From Acrocarpospora catenulata (GTDB lineage: Bacteria > Actinomycetota > Actinomycetes > Streptosporangiales > Streptosporangiaceae), in the NCBI RefSeq assembly GCF_018476525.1, contig NZ_JAHCST010000021.1:62001-126000 (forward strand): DNA of 64,000 nt. The letters are read 5' to 3'. The translations under genes were made by a program, and so were the position numbers. Position 1 is the stretch's first letter. Every line of letters starts with the position of its first letter. Under the pieces are notes generated by a model. It worked only from the letters and a program-made list of their open reading frames with translations. It ran no database searches and was not told the origin of the DNA. Below, piece by piece: positions 56,092-64,000 of the stretch.

Positions 56092-59000
56092 ATGGAGTTT
56101 CGGATCCTCGGGCCTCTCGAGGCCCTCGCGAGCGAGCGGAGTGTGCCGCTCGGCGGCCCTCGCCAGCGTGCGGTCCTGGCCATGTTGCTGATCAACGTCG
56201 ACCGGGTCGTCTCGATCGACCGGCTCGGCGTGGCGATCTGGGGACACGAACCACCCGCCACCGCCAGGAACCAGATCGCCATCTGCGTCTCGGGGCTGCG
56301 CCGCGAGTTCGCCGCCGCCGGCGTCCAGCACGACTTCATCGTCACCGCGCCCTCCGGCTACCTGCTGCGGCTCGGCGATCACGTCCTGGACCTCAAGCAG
56401 GTCGAGGAGACCCTGCGCCGGGCCAGGTCGGCCCGTACCGAAAGCGGTCCCGAGGAGGCGTCGAGGCTGTTCGCCGAGGCGCTGGACCACTGGCGCGGCG
56501 AGCCGCTGGCGGGCGTGGACGCCGAGGTGATCCGCTCGGAGGCCCAGCGCCTCAAGGAGTGGCGCCTGGCCATCCTCGAGGAGTACTTCGAGGTCGAGCT
56601 GGAGCAGGCGCGCGACTACCAGATCGTCGGCGAGCTGACCGCCCTGGTCGACCAGTTCCCGCTCCGCGAGCGGCTGCGCGCGCTGCTGATGCTGGCGCAG
56701 AGCCGCGCGGGCCGCCGGGCCGAGGCCCTGGCCACCTACCAGGAGGGATACCGGCTCAGCGTGGAGCGCCTCGGCCTGGAGCCCGGCGGGGAGCTGGTCA
56801 GCCTGCACGAGGCGATCCTGCGCGGCCAGACCGGCCCCAGGCAGAGCTGGCTGCCCGCCGAGCAGGAGGTCGTGGCACCCGCCCAGCAGCCGACCGTCCC
56901 CGCGCAGCTGCCCCCCGACGTGAGCGGCTTCGTCGGCCGGAGCAAGGAGCTCGACACCCTCAACTGGCTGCTGGCGGAGCGGCCCCGGGACGGCCGGCCG
57001 TTCATCGCGGTCATCACCGGCATGGGCGGGATCGGCAAGAGCGGGCTGGCGGTGCACTGGTCCCACCTGGTCTCCGCGCGCTTCCCCGACGGCCAGCTCT
57101 TCGTCGACCTCAACGGCTACTCCGAGGCCGGCCCCCCGCTGGCCCCCTTCGAGGTGCTCGACCACCTCCTGCGGGCGCTCAACGTGCCCAGGAGCCAGCC
57201 CCTGTCGACGCTGGAGGAGCGGGCGGCCATGTTCCGCAGCGCGCTGGCCGGCCGGCAGGTCCTGCTCGTCCTCGACAACGCCAGGGACTCCAGCCAGGTC
57301 AGGCCGCTGCTGCCGGGCGCCACCGGCTGCGCCGTCGTGGTGACCAGCCGCGACCAGCTGGTCGGGCTGATCACCCTGGAAGGCGCCACCCAGATCCGGC
57401 TCGGCGTGCTGGAGCCAGAGGAGGGCATGGGCGTGGTGGCCGGCATCGCCGGCGAGCAGCGGGTGAACGAGGACGTGGACGGCGCCAGGCGGCTGAGCGA
57501 GCTGTGCGGCGGGCTGCCCCTGGCGCTGCGGGTGGCCGCCGCCCGGTTGGCCATCAGGCCCAACTGGACCAGCGCCGACCTGGTGACCAGGCTCACCGAC
57601 GAGAGCCGCCGCCTCGACGAGCTCAGCCACAGCGAGGTGGACGTGCGCGCCAAGCTGACGCTCAGCTACCGGGACCTGCCGGCCGACCTCGCCCGCATGT
57701 TCCGCCGGCTCGCGCTGCCCGACATGCCGGAGTTCAGCCCGTGGCTGGGCGCCGCGCTGATGGACGTGCCCGTCGAGCGGGCCCAGGACCTGGTCGAGGA
57801 GCTGGTCGACGCGCAGCTCCTGGAGGTGGGCCAGCCGCGCCTGCCCGGGCAGCCGCGCTACCGCTTCCACGACCTGGTGCGCCTCTACGCGCGGGAGCGC
57901 GCCATGACCGAGGAGAGCGCGGCGGAGCGCGAGGCGGCGCTGCGCCGGGCGCTCGGCTGCTGGCTGTCGCTGGTGGAGGCCGCGCACGCCCGCCTGCTCG
58001 GCGGCGACTTCGCGGTCCTGCACGGCACCGCCGAGCGGTACCGCCTGCCCGGCGACGTGCTCGACCGGTTGCTGGCCGACCCCCTCGAATGGTTCGAGGC
58101 CGAGCGGCAGCCGCTGCTGTCGGCCATCGGCCAGGCGGCCGCCGCCGACCTGGCCGACCTGTGCTGGGACCTGGTGATGACCTCGGCCACCTTCTTCGAG
58201 TCGCGCAGCTACTTCGACGACTGGCGCGGCACGCACGAGCTGGCGCTGGCCGTGGCGCGCCGGATCGGCGACGCGCGCGGCGAGGCGGCGATGATCTACG
58301 GCCTGGGCAGCCTGGAGCTGTTCCGCCAGCGCTACGACGAGGCCGAGCCGCTGCTGACCCAGGCCATGCGGACCTTCGAGGAGCAGGGCGAGCTGCACGG
58401 CCACGCCCTGGCGCTGCGCAACCTGGCCTTCCTGGACCGGATGGCCGGCCACTTCGACCTGGCGCTGGAGCGCTACGCCGAGGCGGCGCAGGCGCTGCGC
58501 CAGTGCGGCGACCGCGCCGCCGAGGCGCACGTCCTGGCCAGCACCGCGCAGGTCAGGATGGACCGGGAGGAGTACGCCGCGGCCGAGCCGCTGCTGCGGG
58601 TGGCGCTGACCGCGTTCGAGGAGATCGGCCACCAGCGGGGGCTGGCCCAGGCGCTGCACCGGTTCGGCGAGGTGCTGCTGCACACCCAGCGGATCGACGA
58701 GGCCCGCCGGGCGCTGGAGAAGGCGCTGGACACCGTGCAGCGGCTGCGCGACGTGGTGGGGGAGTCGTACGTGATGCGCGCCCTGGGCGAGACCTACGCG
58801 CGGCAGGGCCGTACCGAAAAGGCGGAGAAGGCGCTGCTCACCGCCCGCGACATCGCCTACCGGATCAGGGAGCAGTTCGTGGTGGGCTCGGCCTCGCTCG
58901 CCCTGGGGAACCTTTACTTCGGCATCGGGGACACCACGCTGGCCAGAAACAACCTGACCCTGGCTGCCAAGGTCTTCGAGGAGCTCGGCACCAGGGTCTG

Positions 59001-59115
59001 GCACGCGCGGGCGCTGGAGGCCCTGGCCGTCAACGAGGCGCTGCTCCGCAACGACCAGGGAGCACACGAGTTGTGGGCGCTCGCGACGGCGATTCTGTCG
59101 GCCGAGGCGGGATGA
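56092..59115 (+). CDS. SARP-family (AfsR-type) pathway regulator with NB-ARC and TPR domains
   Basis: 1007 residues from ATG 56092, which gives the usual SARP start MEFRILGPLEALA; in-frame ATGs at 56047, 56065 and 56080 exist. The OmpR-type DNA-binding domain (about 1-85) and BTAD (about 90-240) are followed by an NB-ARC ATPase (about 275-600) with Walker A GMGGIGKSG and Walker B VLLVLDNA. TPRs fill the rest (about 690-990). AfsR-type SARPs activate antibiotic gene clusters by binding direct repeats near the -35 region. It stands between the peptide locus and the oxygenase operon and is the likely activator of one or both. Confidence 0.93.
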   Translation: MEFRILGPLEALASERSVPLGGPRQRAVLAMLLINVDRVVSIDRLGVAIWGHEPPATARNQIAICVSGLRREFAAAGVQHDFIVTAPSGYLLRLGDHVLDLKQVEETLRRARSARTESGPEEASRLFAEALDHWRGEPLAGVDAEVIRSEAQRLKEWRLAILEEYFEVELEQARDYQIVGELTALVDQFPLRERLRALLMLAQSRAGRRAEALATYQEGYRLSVERLGLEPGGELVSLHEAILRGQTGPRQSWLPAEQEVVAPAQQPTVPAQLPPDVSGFVGRSKELDTLNWLLAERPRDGRPFIAVITGMGGIGKSGLAVHWSHLVSARFPDGQLFVDLNGYSEAGPPLAPFEVLDHLLRALNVPRSQPLSTLEERAAMFRSALAGRQVLLVLDNARDSSQVRPLLPGATGCAVVVTSRDQLVGLITLEGATQIRLGVLEPEEGMGVVAGIAGEQRVNEDVDGARRLSELCGGLPLALRVAAARLAIRPNWTSADLVTRLTDESRRLDELSHSEVDVRAKLTLSYRDLPADLARMFRRLALPDMPEFSPWLGAALMDVPVERAQDLVEELVDAQLLEVGQPRLPGQPRYRFHDLVRLYARERAMTEESAAEREAALRRALGCWLSLVEAAHARLLGGDFAVLHGTAERYRLPGDVLDRLLADPLEWFEAERQPLLSAIGQAAAADLADLCWDLVMTSATFFESRSYFDDWRGTHELALAVARRIGDARGEAAMIYGLGSLELFRQRYDEAEPLLTQAMRTFEEQGELHGHALALRNLAFLDRMAGHFDLALERYAEAAQALRQCGDRAAEAHVLASTAQVRMDREEYAAAEPLLRVALTAFEEIGHQRGLAQALHRFGEVLLHTQRIDEARRALEKALDTVQRLRDVVGESYVMRALGETYARQGRTEKAEKALLTARDIAYRIREQFVVGSASLALGNLYFGIGDTTLARNNLTLAAKVFEELGTRVWHARALEALAVNEALLRNDQGAHELWALATAILSAEAG

Positions 59116-59159
59116 CCGCCCGGCGCGTGTCCGGTTGGGGTTCAGGTCTTTCCGGCAGA

Positions 59160-59291
59160 TCAGGTCCAGTGGAAGTTCTCGATGCTCTCGCTGGGCGGGG
59201 GCACCCGGTCGCTGGCCTCGGCGCTGGCGACGCCGGTCAGGGCGACGGACAGGACCGTGAAGAGGGTGGCTGCGGCGGCGAGTCTGCGCAT
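59160..59291 (-). CDS. 43-residue exported peptide
   Basis: Starts 2 nt after the SDR stop, with AAGGGA 9 nt before its ATG. A clean signal peptide (1-24, hydrophobic ATLFTVLSVALTGV, cleavage after VASA) leaves a 19-residue mature peptide EASDRVPPPSESIENFHWT. It has a Pro-rich middle and an aromatic end. It is the last gene of the minus-strand oxygenase operon. It may be a small secreted peptide product, a precursor modified by the operon's oxygenases, or a functionless short frame. The ribosome site, signal peptide and coupling favour a real gene. Confidence 0.6.
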   Translation of the reverse strand: MRRLAAAATLFTVLSVALTGVASAEASDRVPPPSESIENFHWT

Positions 59292-59293
59292 GA

Positions 59294-60112
59294 TCAGTTG
59301 TCCCTTTCGAATGGATGGAACGGGGTTGACACGTGCGGGGAGAGCGGCCAGGTGAGGGGCCCGGTGTCGACCGAGCCGCCGCGGGTGGCGAAGGTGGAGG
59401 TGGTGGCGCCGGCGGTCTCGCCGCCGTCGATGACCAGCTCCTGGCCGGTCATGAAGGCGGCGTCGTCGGAGGCCAGGTAGAAGAAGGCGGCGGCGATCTC
59501 GTCAGGGGAGGCGTGCCGCCCCAGCGGGATGTTGCCGTTGACCTCCTCCAGCATCTCCGGGGTGTACTCGGCCTCCTGCATGGGGGTCAGGACCGCGCCA
59601 GGGCTGACGCAGGCCACCCGCACGCGCGGGCTGAGCTCCAGGGCGAACGTGCGGCACAGCGCCACGATGCCGGCCTTGGTGGCGTTGTAGTCGGCGTAGT
59701 AGGGGTAGCCGCGGGAGCCGTTGACCGACGCGGTCGCCAGCAGCACCCCGTGCCCCTGGCGGGCCAGGTATCCCGCGGCGCACCGCCACAGTCCGAGCAC
59801 GCCGAGCAGGTTGACGTCCACGATCCGGCGCGCCGTGGCCTCGTCGATGTCGAGCACGCCGTGCCGCACGCTGATGCCGGCGTTGGCGATGACGACGTCG
59901 AGCCTGCCGTGTCTGGCCCAGACCTCGCCCACGGCGGCCTCGACCCCCGGCCAGTCGGTGACGTCGGTCTTCCGCCAGGTCACCGAGCTCGACGGCGTGC
60001 CCGACGGCGGCCGCACGTCGAGGTTGACCACGGCCGCGCCGGCGCGCGCGAAGCGCTCGGCCGTGGCGAAACCGATCCCGCTGGAGGCTCCGGAGATGAC
60101 CACGGTACGCAT
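59294..60112 (-). CDS. Short-chain dehydrogenase/reductase
   Basis: 272 residues, classical SDR. Cofactor loop GASSGIG (7-13), Asp at the end of strand two (VNLDVRPP, favouring NAD+), NAG motif (IANAGIS), catalytic Ser in TASVNGSRG, and YNATK in the YxxxK position. A full C-terminal region (MTGQELVIDGGETAG). It oxidises or reduces a hydroxyl or keto group of a pathway intermediate. Fifth gene of the minus-strand operon, 35 nt after the VioC-like gene. Confidence 0.9.
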   Translation of the reverse strand: MRTVVISGASSGIGFATAERFARAGAAVVNLDVRPPSGTPSSSVTWRKTDVTDWPGVEAAVGEVWARHGRLDVVIANAGISVRHGVLDIDEATARRIVDVNLLGVLGLWRCAAGYLARQGHGVLLATASVNGSRGYPYYADYNATKAGIVALCRTFALELSPRVRVACVSPGAVLTPMQEAEYTPEMLEEVNGNIPLGRHASPDEIAAAFFYLASDDAAFMTGQELVIDGGETAGATTSTFATRGGSVDTGPLTWPLSPHVSTPFHPFERDN

Positions 60113-60147
60113 GGGGTTCGTTCCTTATTTATGAGAAAGGCGCTGGG

Positions 60148-61164
60148 CTAGAAGATCACTCGACGGCTCTCGGTCGCCCGGTTGCCGATGGACCTGCGCA
60201 GGTTCCTGCTGACCGTCAGCTTCTTCAGCCAGCGGTCGGTGCCGTCGTACCGGGGCAGGAAGGGGCTGCGGCCGTGGACGGCCAGGTAGTTGTCGACCAC
60301 GAGCAGGCTGCCCTGGCCCACCACCACATCCTGCTTCTTGGCCTCCAGCTCCGCCATGAGCGCGTCCAGCGCCTGCTCGGCGGCCGGGTCGTCGCCCACG
60401 CAGGACATGAACGGCCGGTCGATCCGCAGGTACGGGCTGCGCCGGTCGCCGATGAGCACGGGCACCGCCTCCGGCTCGGACCGCATCCGGCGCATCAGCT
60501 CCAGCGCCGGGTGGCCGGGCTGGCGCAGTTCCAGCTGACGCAGGTGCTCGTCGTCGGGGCGGATGTGGAAGCCGGGCCTGGACAGCAGTTCCTCGTCCTC
60601 GGCGGCCAGTTCCAGGTCGCGCACCGAGGAGATGGTTGTCGCCACCCCGTCCTGGTTGCGCAGCCCGAACAGCAGCAGGTAGTCGCAGCGCAGCGGGTGG
60701 AAGCCGTCCTCGGTGTGGAACTCCAGCGGCGACTGGCTGCCGTGGCCGCTCTGCCGCCGTTCGTCGCCCTTTATCGGGACGATGTTCTGGATCATCCGGC
60801 CGCCCTGCAGGGTGGACCAGGCGAAGGGCTCGCCCAGGACCATCCCGCAGAGCGCGAGGAAGATCTCCACTTCGCCCGCGGCGGGTGACTGCCCGGCCGC
60901 GGACCAGTGCCCGGGGGTCGGGCCGAGCGCCGCGTCGTCCACCGGGAAGCCGTGCACCAGGCACATCTCGGCCGGCTCGGTCCGGCGGAAGTCCTCAAGA
61001 AACCGGCGCAGACCCACCGGCAGCTCCTCGCGGATGTGCCAGCAGCGGTCGTAGAAACCGGGATCGGCCGGATCCTCCTGCAGGGCGCGGACGCGGTCGG
61101 CGATCGCCAGGATCGCGTCCACCTCCTTGTCGTCCAGGAGGTACTCGACCGTGTCCGCGCTCAT
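60148..61164 (-). CDS. VioC/clavaminate-synthase-like Fe(II)/2-oxoglutarate oxygenase
   Basis: 338 residues from the ATG at 61164 (ATGA overlap with MbtH). The facial triad is His150, Glu152 (EFHTED) and His297 (LAVHGRSPF), with Arg311 14 residues later for 2-oxoglutarate. The HxE...H spacing and the Arg match the CAS-like subgroup of VioC and OrfP, which hydroxylate free L-arginine at C3. Segment LHxED-type [20 protein letters not shown] is conserved. Substrate is probably arginine or a related amino acid, free or carrier-bound; coupling to MbtH hints at a carrier-bound substrate. Confidence 0.87.
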   Translation of the reverse strand: MSADTVEYLLDDKEVDAILAIADRVRALQEDPADPGFYDRCWHIREELPVGLRRFLEDFRRTEPAEMCLVHGFPVDDAALGPTPGHWSAAGQSPAAGEVEIFLALCGMVLGEPFAWSTLQGGRMIQNIVPIKGDERRQSGHGSQSPLEFHTEDGFHPLRCDYLLLFGLRNQDGVATTISSVRDLELAAEDEELLSRPGFHIRPDDEHLRQLELRQPGHPALELMRRMRSEPEAVPVLIGDRRSPYLRIDRPFMSCVGDDPAAEQALDALMAELEAKKQDVVVGQGSLLVVDNYLAVHGRSPFLPRYDGTDRWLKKLTVSRNLRRSIGNRATESRRVIF

Positions 61165-61370
61165 GCTAGGGCTCTCCTGACACTCGCCGGACGGATGTCG
61201 GTCCAGTGCCGCTCGACGTAGTCCAGGCAGGCCGTGCGGCTGTCGGGGCCGAACGCCGCCGTCCAGCCCTCGGGCACCGGGAAGGACACGGGCCACAGGG
61301 AGTGCTGCTCCTCGTCGTTGACGAGGATGCGGAAGACGCCGTTTTCGTCGTCGAAGGGATTGCTGCTCAT
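61161..61370 (-). CDS. MbtH-family protein
   Basis: 69 residues, complete. [47 protein letters not shown]: all conserved Trp and the SLWP core are present. MbtH proteins bind and activate NRPS adenylation domains. No adenylation-domain gene is in the window, so its partner must lie outside or it serves another system. ATG at 61370 after GGAGTGACCGCC; overlaps the VioC-like gene by 4 nt. Confidence 0.95.
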   Translation of the reverse strand: MSSNPFDDENGVFRILVNDEEQHSLWPVSFPVPEGWTAAFGPDSRTACLDYVERHWTDIRPASVRRALA

Positions 61371-61375
61371 GGCGG

Positions 61376-62377
61376 TCACTCCTGGCCGTCGGCGGGGCGC
61401 AGCTCGAACAGGACGCCTCCGGGGGGCGCGGCGAAGTGGCTCTCGCCGACGATCTCCCACCCCGACTCGGCGAACGCCTCGTACCACTCCTGGCGGGTGG
61501 GGATGTAGACGCCCATGAGCGCGTGGATGAGCTCGAAGCCGAGCGTGAAGATCTGGGTCTCGGGACCGGGCACCCGCTCGCTGCGGACCACGTCGCACAG
61601 CAGCAGCCGGCGGGCGGCGGGGAAGGCGGCGCGTAACTGCCGCAGGCCCGCCACGCAGGTGGCCTTGGGCCAGAAGTCGTGGCCGAGGAAGACACAGGTG
61701 ATCAGGTCCACGTCGGCGAACAGCTCCCGGGGCGCCAGGTTCCGCACGTCGCCGGTGACGATGCTGATCCGGTCGGCCAGACCGGCCTCGGCCACCGACT
61801 CCGCCGCCAGCTCGACGGCGGCGGGGGCGATGTCGACGCCCACGCCGCGCACGCCGGGCCGGGCCGTCGCGGCGGCCATCACCCGCTGGCCGGAGCCGCA
61901 GCCGAGGTCGCAGATGACCTTGTAGTCCAGCTCGGCCAGCAGCTTGGTGAAGTGCGGCTCCACGTGGGTGTCGCCGATGAGCCGCGAGCCGACGGCGACG
62001 GCCCGCATGTCCCTGGTGTAGAAGTCGCCGACCCGGTCGTCGGTGCGCGCGACCCCGGGGGCCACCGAGAACAGCTCGCCGCAGCCCCGGACCATCCAGT
62101 AGAAGTAGCCGCGCGCGGCGTAGGCCTCGTCGAAGCGCGGGCCGACCACGGCCTTGTCGTCGGCGACCTCCACGATCTCCGCCCAGGAGAGCGTGGCGAG
62201 AAGCTGACGCACCACCGTCCGGTCGAGCCCGCCGGCCTCGGCGGCGTCGAAGGAGTAGCTGCCCTGCTCCCTGAGCCCGTCCAGGATGCCCAGCTCGCTG
62301 GCGGCCGAGAGCGACACGGCGACGAGATACGACGAGAAGATGTCGGCTACCGGGCCGCGCGTGAAAGTAGTGCTCAT
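61376..62377 (-). CDS. SAM-dependent methyltransferase, O-methyltransferase type
   Basis: 333 residues. An N-terminal helical dimerisation domain (about 15-95, [38 protein letters not shown]) precedes the SAM domain (about 155-330, [47 protein letters not shown]). The layout is that of small-molecule methyltransferases from natural-product pathways; the winged N-terminal half chooses the substrate. Five nt separate it from the mbtH start. The acceptor atom cannot be told. Confidence 0.87.
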   Translation of the reverse strand: MSTTFTRGPVADIFSSYLVAVSLSAASELGILDGLREQGSYSFDAAEAGGLDRTVVRQLLATLSWAEIVEVADDKAVVGPRFDEAYAARGYFYWMVRGCGELFSVAPGVARTDDRVGDFYTRDMRAVAVGSRLIGDTHVEPHFTKLLAELDYKVICDLGCGSGQRVMAAATARPGVRGVGVDIAPAAVELAAESVAEAGLADRISIVTGDVRNLAPRELFADVDLITCVFLGHDFWPKATCVAGLRQLRAAFPAARRLLLCDVVRSERVPGPETQIFTLGFELIHALMGVYIPTRQEWYEAFAESGWEIVGESHFAAPPGGVLFELRPADGQE

Positions 62378-62405
62378 CGGATTCTTCCTTTCCCCGGCAT
62401 GGTGA

Positions 62406-63158
62406 TCATGCTTTTTCCGCCGCCGAGTCGGCCCAGAGCGCGTCCATGGTCTCGTGCGATACCACGGTCTCCAGGTCGGTCTTGGCGGCGTACCCCATAT
62501 TGATAATCGTGCGCACGCCGGAACTGAGCGGATAAACGCGGTGCAGCGTGGTGTTCGTGCGCATTACATAGAGGTCGCCGGGCAGCACTTCAAACGAATG
62601 GGTCGGATTGCTGAGCAGCGCCCTGTTAATGGACGGGTTCGCCTTGTCCCAGGTGGTTCCCGGCACGCACTGGACGAATCCGCCGTCTTCGGCCGGCGGG
62701 CACTCGATGACCCAGACCAGCGCGAAACTGTAGTCGTCCCAGTGCCAGCCGTGGGTGTCACCGCTGCGCTCAAGGCGCGTGATGACGTACTGCTCCGGCT
62801 CGTACGGGCACGCCAGTACGGGCTCCCCGACCAGCTCCGCGAGCAGGCCGACGAGGGTCTCCGACTGGTACACCCCGGGGATCAGCGCGCTGTGCGCGGT
62901 GATCTCCGCCTGGGTCACGTTGCGCATCCTGCGCGGCGTGTTCCCGGTCTCCTTGAATCGCAGATCGCGCCGGATTCCGGATTTTCCGATGATGGCGAGT
63001 ACGTCTTCCGCGACCGCTTCCTTTACGCTCGGCGGCACCAGGAATGACGCCGATGAGAAGCCGCAGGAGGCGAATCTCCGCCGGGCCGCCGCTAATTCTT
63101 CGGCCAGCTGCGGGCGGCGCGCGTGCTGGTCCAGCTCCTGAAGTATTCGAGCATTCAC
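62406..63158 (-). CDS. BesD-like Fe(II)/2-oxoglutarate amino-acid oxygenase with an intact HxD triad
   Basis: 250 residues from GTG 63158, chosen because GAAGGA lies 9 nt before it. The frame is open to 63533, but that part is antisense to the antiporter gene, and the chosen start gives the usual family length of about 250. The cupin core has DTHGWHWDDYSFALVWVIEC with His139 and Asp141, and the distal His206 in TNTTLHRVYP. Positions match BesD His137/Gly139/His204, but where BesD halogenases have Gly this protein has Asp. It is therefore predicted to hydroxylate, not chlorinate, a free amino acid. First gene of the minus-strand operon. Confidence 0.85.
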   Translation of the reverse strand: MNARILQELDQHARRPQLAEELAAARRRFASCGFSSASFLVPPSVKEAVAEDVLAIIGKSGIRRDLRFKETGNTPRRMRNVTQAEITAHSALIPGVYQSETLVGLLAELVGEPVLACPYEPEQYVITRLERSGDTHGWHWDDYSFALVWVIECPPAEDGGFVQCVPGTTWDKANPSINRALLSNPTHSFEVLPGDLYVMRTNTTLHRVYPLSSGVRTIINMGYAAKTDLETVVSHETMDALWADSAAEKA

Positions 63159-63342
63159 CGCGTGGATCCTTCGCTCGTGATGGGGATCTCGCTGCCTGGA
63201 CCGTATGGCAGCGATCAGTGCCGGTGAAGCGTCGAGGCCGACTGTGGCGAGAAATCGCCATTCATTCCTGGTCACGGCGGGGCCGTTCTCAGCCCTTCTA
63301 GGGTGGGGTGGCCAATGAAATTCGAGGTAGACAGGGCGTGAC
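63159..63342. other. Divergent intergenic region before the antiporter
   Basis: About 185 bp between the oxygenase start and the antiporter ATG; should contain both promoters. I see no clear palindrome. Confidence 0.4.
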
Positions 63343-64000
63343 ATGTCAGCCGGAGCCCTCTTTTTGCTGCAGGTCATCGTGATCCTGCTCCTGGCAGTGG
63401 TCCTCGGCCGACTGGCCGCCAGATTCGGCCTGCCGACCATCGTCGGCGAGCTGTCGGCAGGACTGATCCTCGGTCCCTCGGTGCTCGGGAGCCTGGTGCC
63501 CGGCTGGTCGAACTGGTTCCCCACCCCCGGCACCGGTCACAGCGTCCTCCTGGACGCCATCGCCCAACTGGGTGTCCTGCTCCTGGTGGGGCTGACCGCG
63601 GCGCAGCTGGACCTGGCCGAGCTGCGGCGCAGCGCGGGAACCCTGGCCAGGGTGAGCGCCTGGGGCCTGGTGGTGCCGCTCGCGCTGGGCGTGGCGGCCG
63701 GATTCCTGGTGCCGGTCGCGCTCATGGGGCCGGGTGTCGGACGCGGAGTGTTCGCGGCCTTCCTCGGGGTGGCGTTGTCCGTCAGCGCCATCCCCGTCAT
63801 CGCCAGGACCCTGTCGGACCTGCGGCTGCTTGACCACCGCGTCGGCCAGCTCACGCTGGCGGCCGGCGCCTGCCAGGACGCGGTCGGCTGGGTGCTGCTC
63901 GCGCTGGTGGGGGCGGTGGCGGCGGCCGGGTCCAGCCTGACCACCGCGGGCCTGCCGATCCTCGCCCTGGCCGTGCTGGTGGCCGTCGCCATGGCGGCCC
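63343..64000 (+). CDS. CPA2-type cation/proton antiporter, N-terminal part
   Basis: 219 residues are present before the right edge cuts the gene. At least six membrane helices. The PTIVGELSAGLILGPSVLG segment and the SAIPVIARTLSDLRLLDHRV segment are typical of KefB/NapA-like antiporters. The transport-site position reads ACQDAVGWVLL, with Gln-Asp where many CPA2 proteins have Asp-Asp or Asn-Asp. That suggests electroneutral exchange or altered ion choice. The ATG at 63343 has no strong ribosome site. It exchanges K+ or Na+ for H+ across the membrane. Confidence 0.9.
   Translation, partial: MSAGALFLLQVIVILLLAVVLGRLAARFGLPTIVGELSAGLILGPSVLGSLVPGWSNWFPTPGTGHSVLLDAIAQLGVLLLVGLTAAQLDLAELRRSAGTLARVSAWGLVVPLALGVAAGFLVPVALMGPGVGRGVFAAFLGVALSVSAIPVIARTLSDLRLLDHRVGQLTLAAGACQDAVGWVLLALVGAVAAAGSSLTTAGLPILALAVLVAVAMAA

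Noticed and set aside
56559-59480. A 973-codon plus-strand frame overlapping the SARP gene
   Set aside because: Shifted-frame shadow; the SARP frame has complete DNA-binding, BTAD, NB-ARC and TPR domains.
1-64000. Search for tRNA, rRNA, insertion sequences, integrase and attachment sites
   Set aside because: I saw no cloverleaf-like tRNA, rRNA, transposase or integrase reading frame. Reading by eye cannot exclude small RNAs.

Overview
The window is high-GC actinomycete DNA. GTG and TTG starts are frequent, ATGA and GTGA start/stop overlaps are common, and the content is typical of the group: SARP regulator, BlaI/M56 pairs, DUF305 lipoproteins, AI-2E exporter, DeoR-controlled sugar operon, MbtH. 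Gene style suggests Streptosporangiaceae (Nonomuraea or Streptosporangium type), but this is inference because no rRNA or tRNA is present. No transposase, integrase, CRISPR array or tRNA gene was seen.

1-10 kb is a cell-envelope neighbourhood. It holds a broken BlaI/M56 pair, an intact BlaI/M56 pair, a D,D-carboxypeptidase, a VanW protein, DUF305 and DUF6153 proteins, an NlpC/P60 hydrolase and an AI-2E family exporter. 10-19 kb is ordinary housekeeping and regulatory material: VOC protein, flavin disulfide reductase, PadR unit with visible operators, NarL-type two-component pair, lipoprotein, DUF421.

19-32 kb is an alpha-galactoside locus on the minus strand. The operon runs DeoR, two ABC permeases, binding protein, GH36, GH4, second DeoR. 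Upstream are two secreted DUF4874/DUF4832 proteins that carry an almost identical C-terminal domain. Copies of a TTTCGYTA-type box lie in front of the operon and of the secreted genes, so the locus is probably one DeoR regulon.

32.7-41 kb is a cell-surface cluster. An LVIVD-repeat protein and a large M14 carboxypeptidase share a C-terminal Cys-bounded module. Each is followed by a GC hairpin and then a nearly identical small WxL-like protein, and the row ends with a membrane-anchored DUF916-type protein. This resembles a tandemly duplicated actinobacterial counterpart of the Firmicutes WxL/DUF916 system.

41-55 kb is the most unusual part and looks like an unclassified peptide natural-product locus. 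It contains a methyltransferase, a nucleotidyltransferase-like protein, an M16 protease, two tandem 18-19 residue Arg-rich micropeptides, a divergent NDK-like protein, two FemAB/GNAT-type transferases, a ThiS-like/PP-loop fusion, a methyltransferase-aminotransferase fusion, an M28-like peptidase, an MFS exporter, a 46-residue peptide ending in TTCTDCVPNY and a phosphodiesterase. 55-63 kb adds LuxR and SARP regulators and a minus-strand oxygenase operon: BesD-like oxygenase with an intact HxD triad, methyltransferase, orphan MbtH, VioC-like oxygenase, SDR and a 43-residue exported peptide. No NRPS or PKS gene is in the window. The right edge cuts a CPA2 antiporter.
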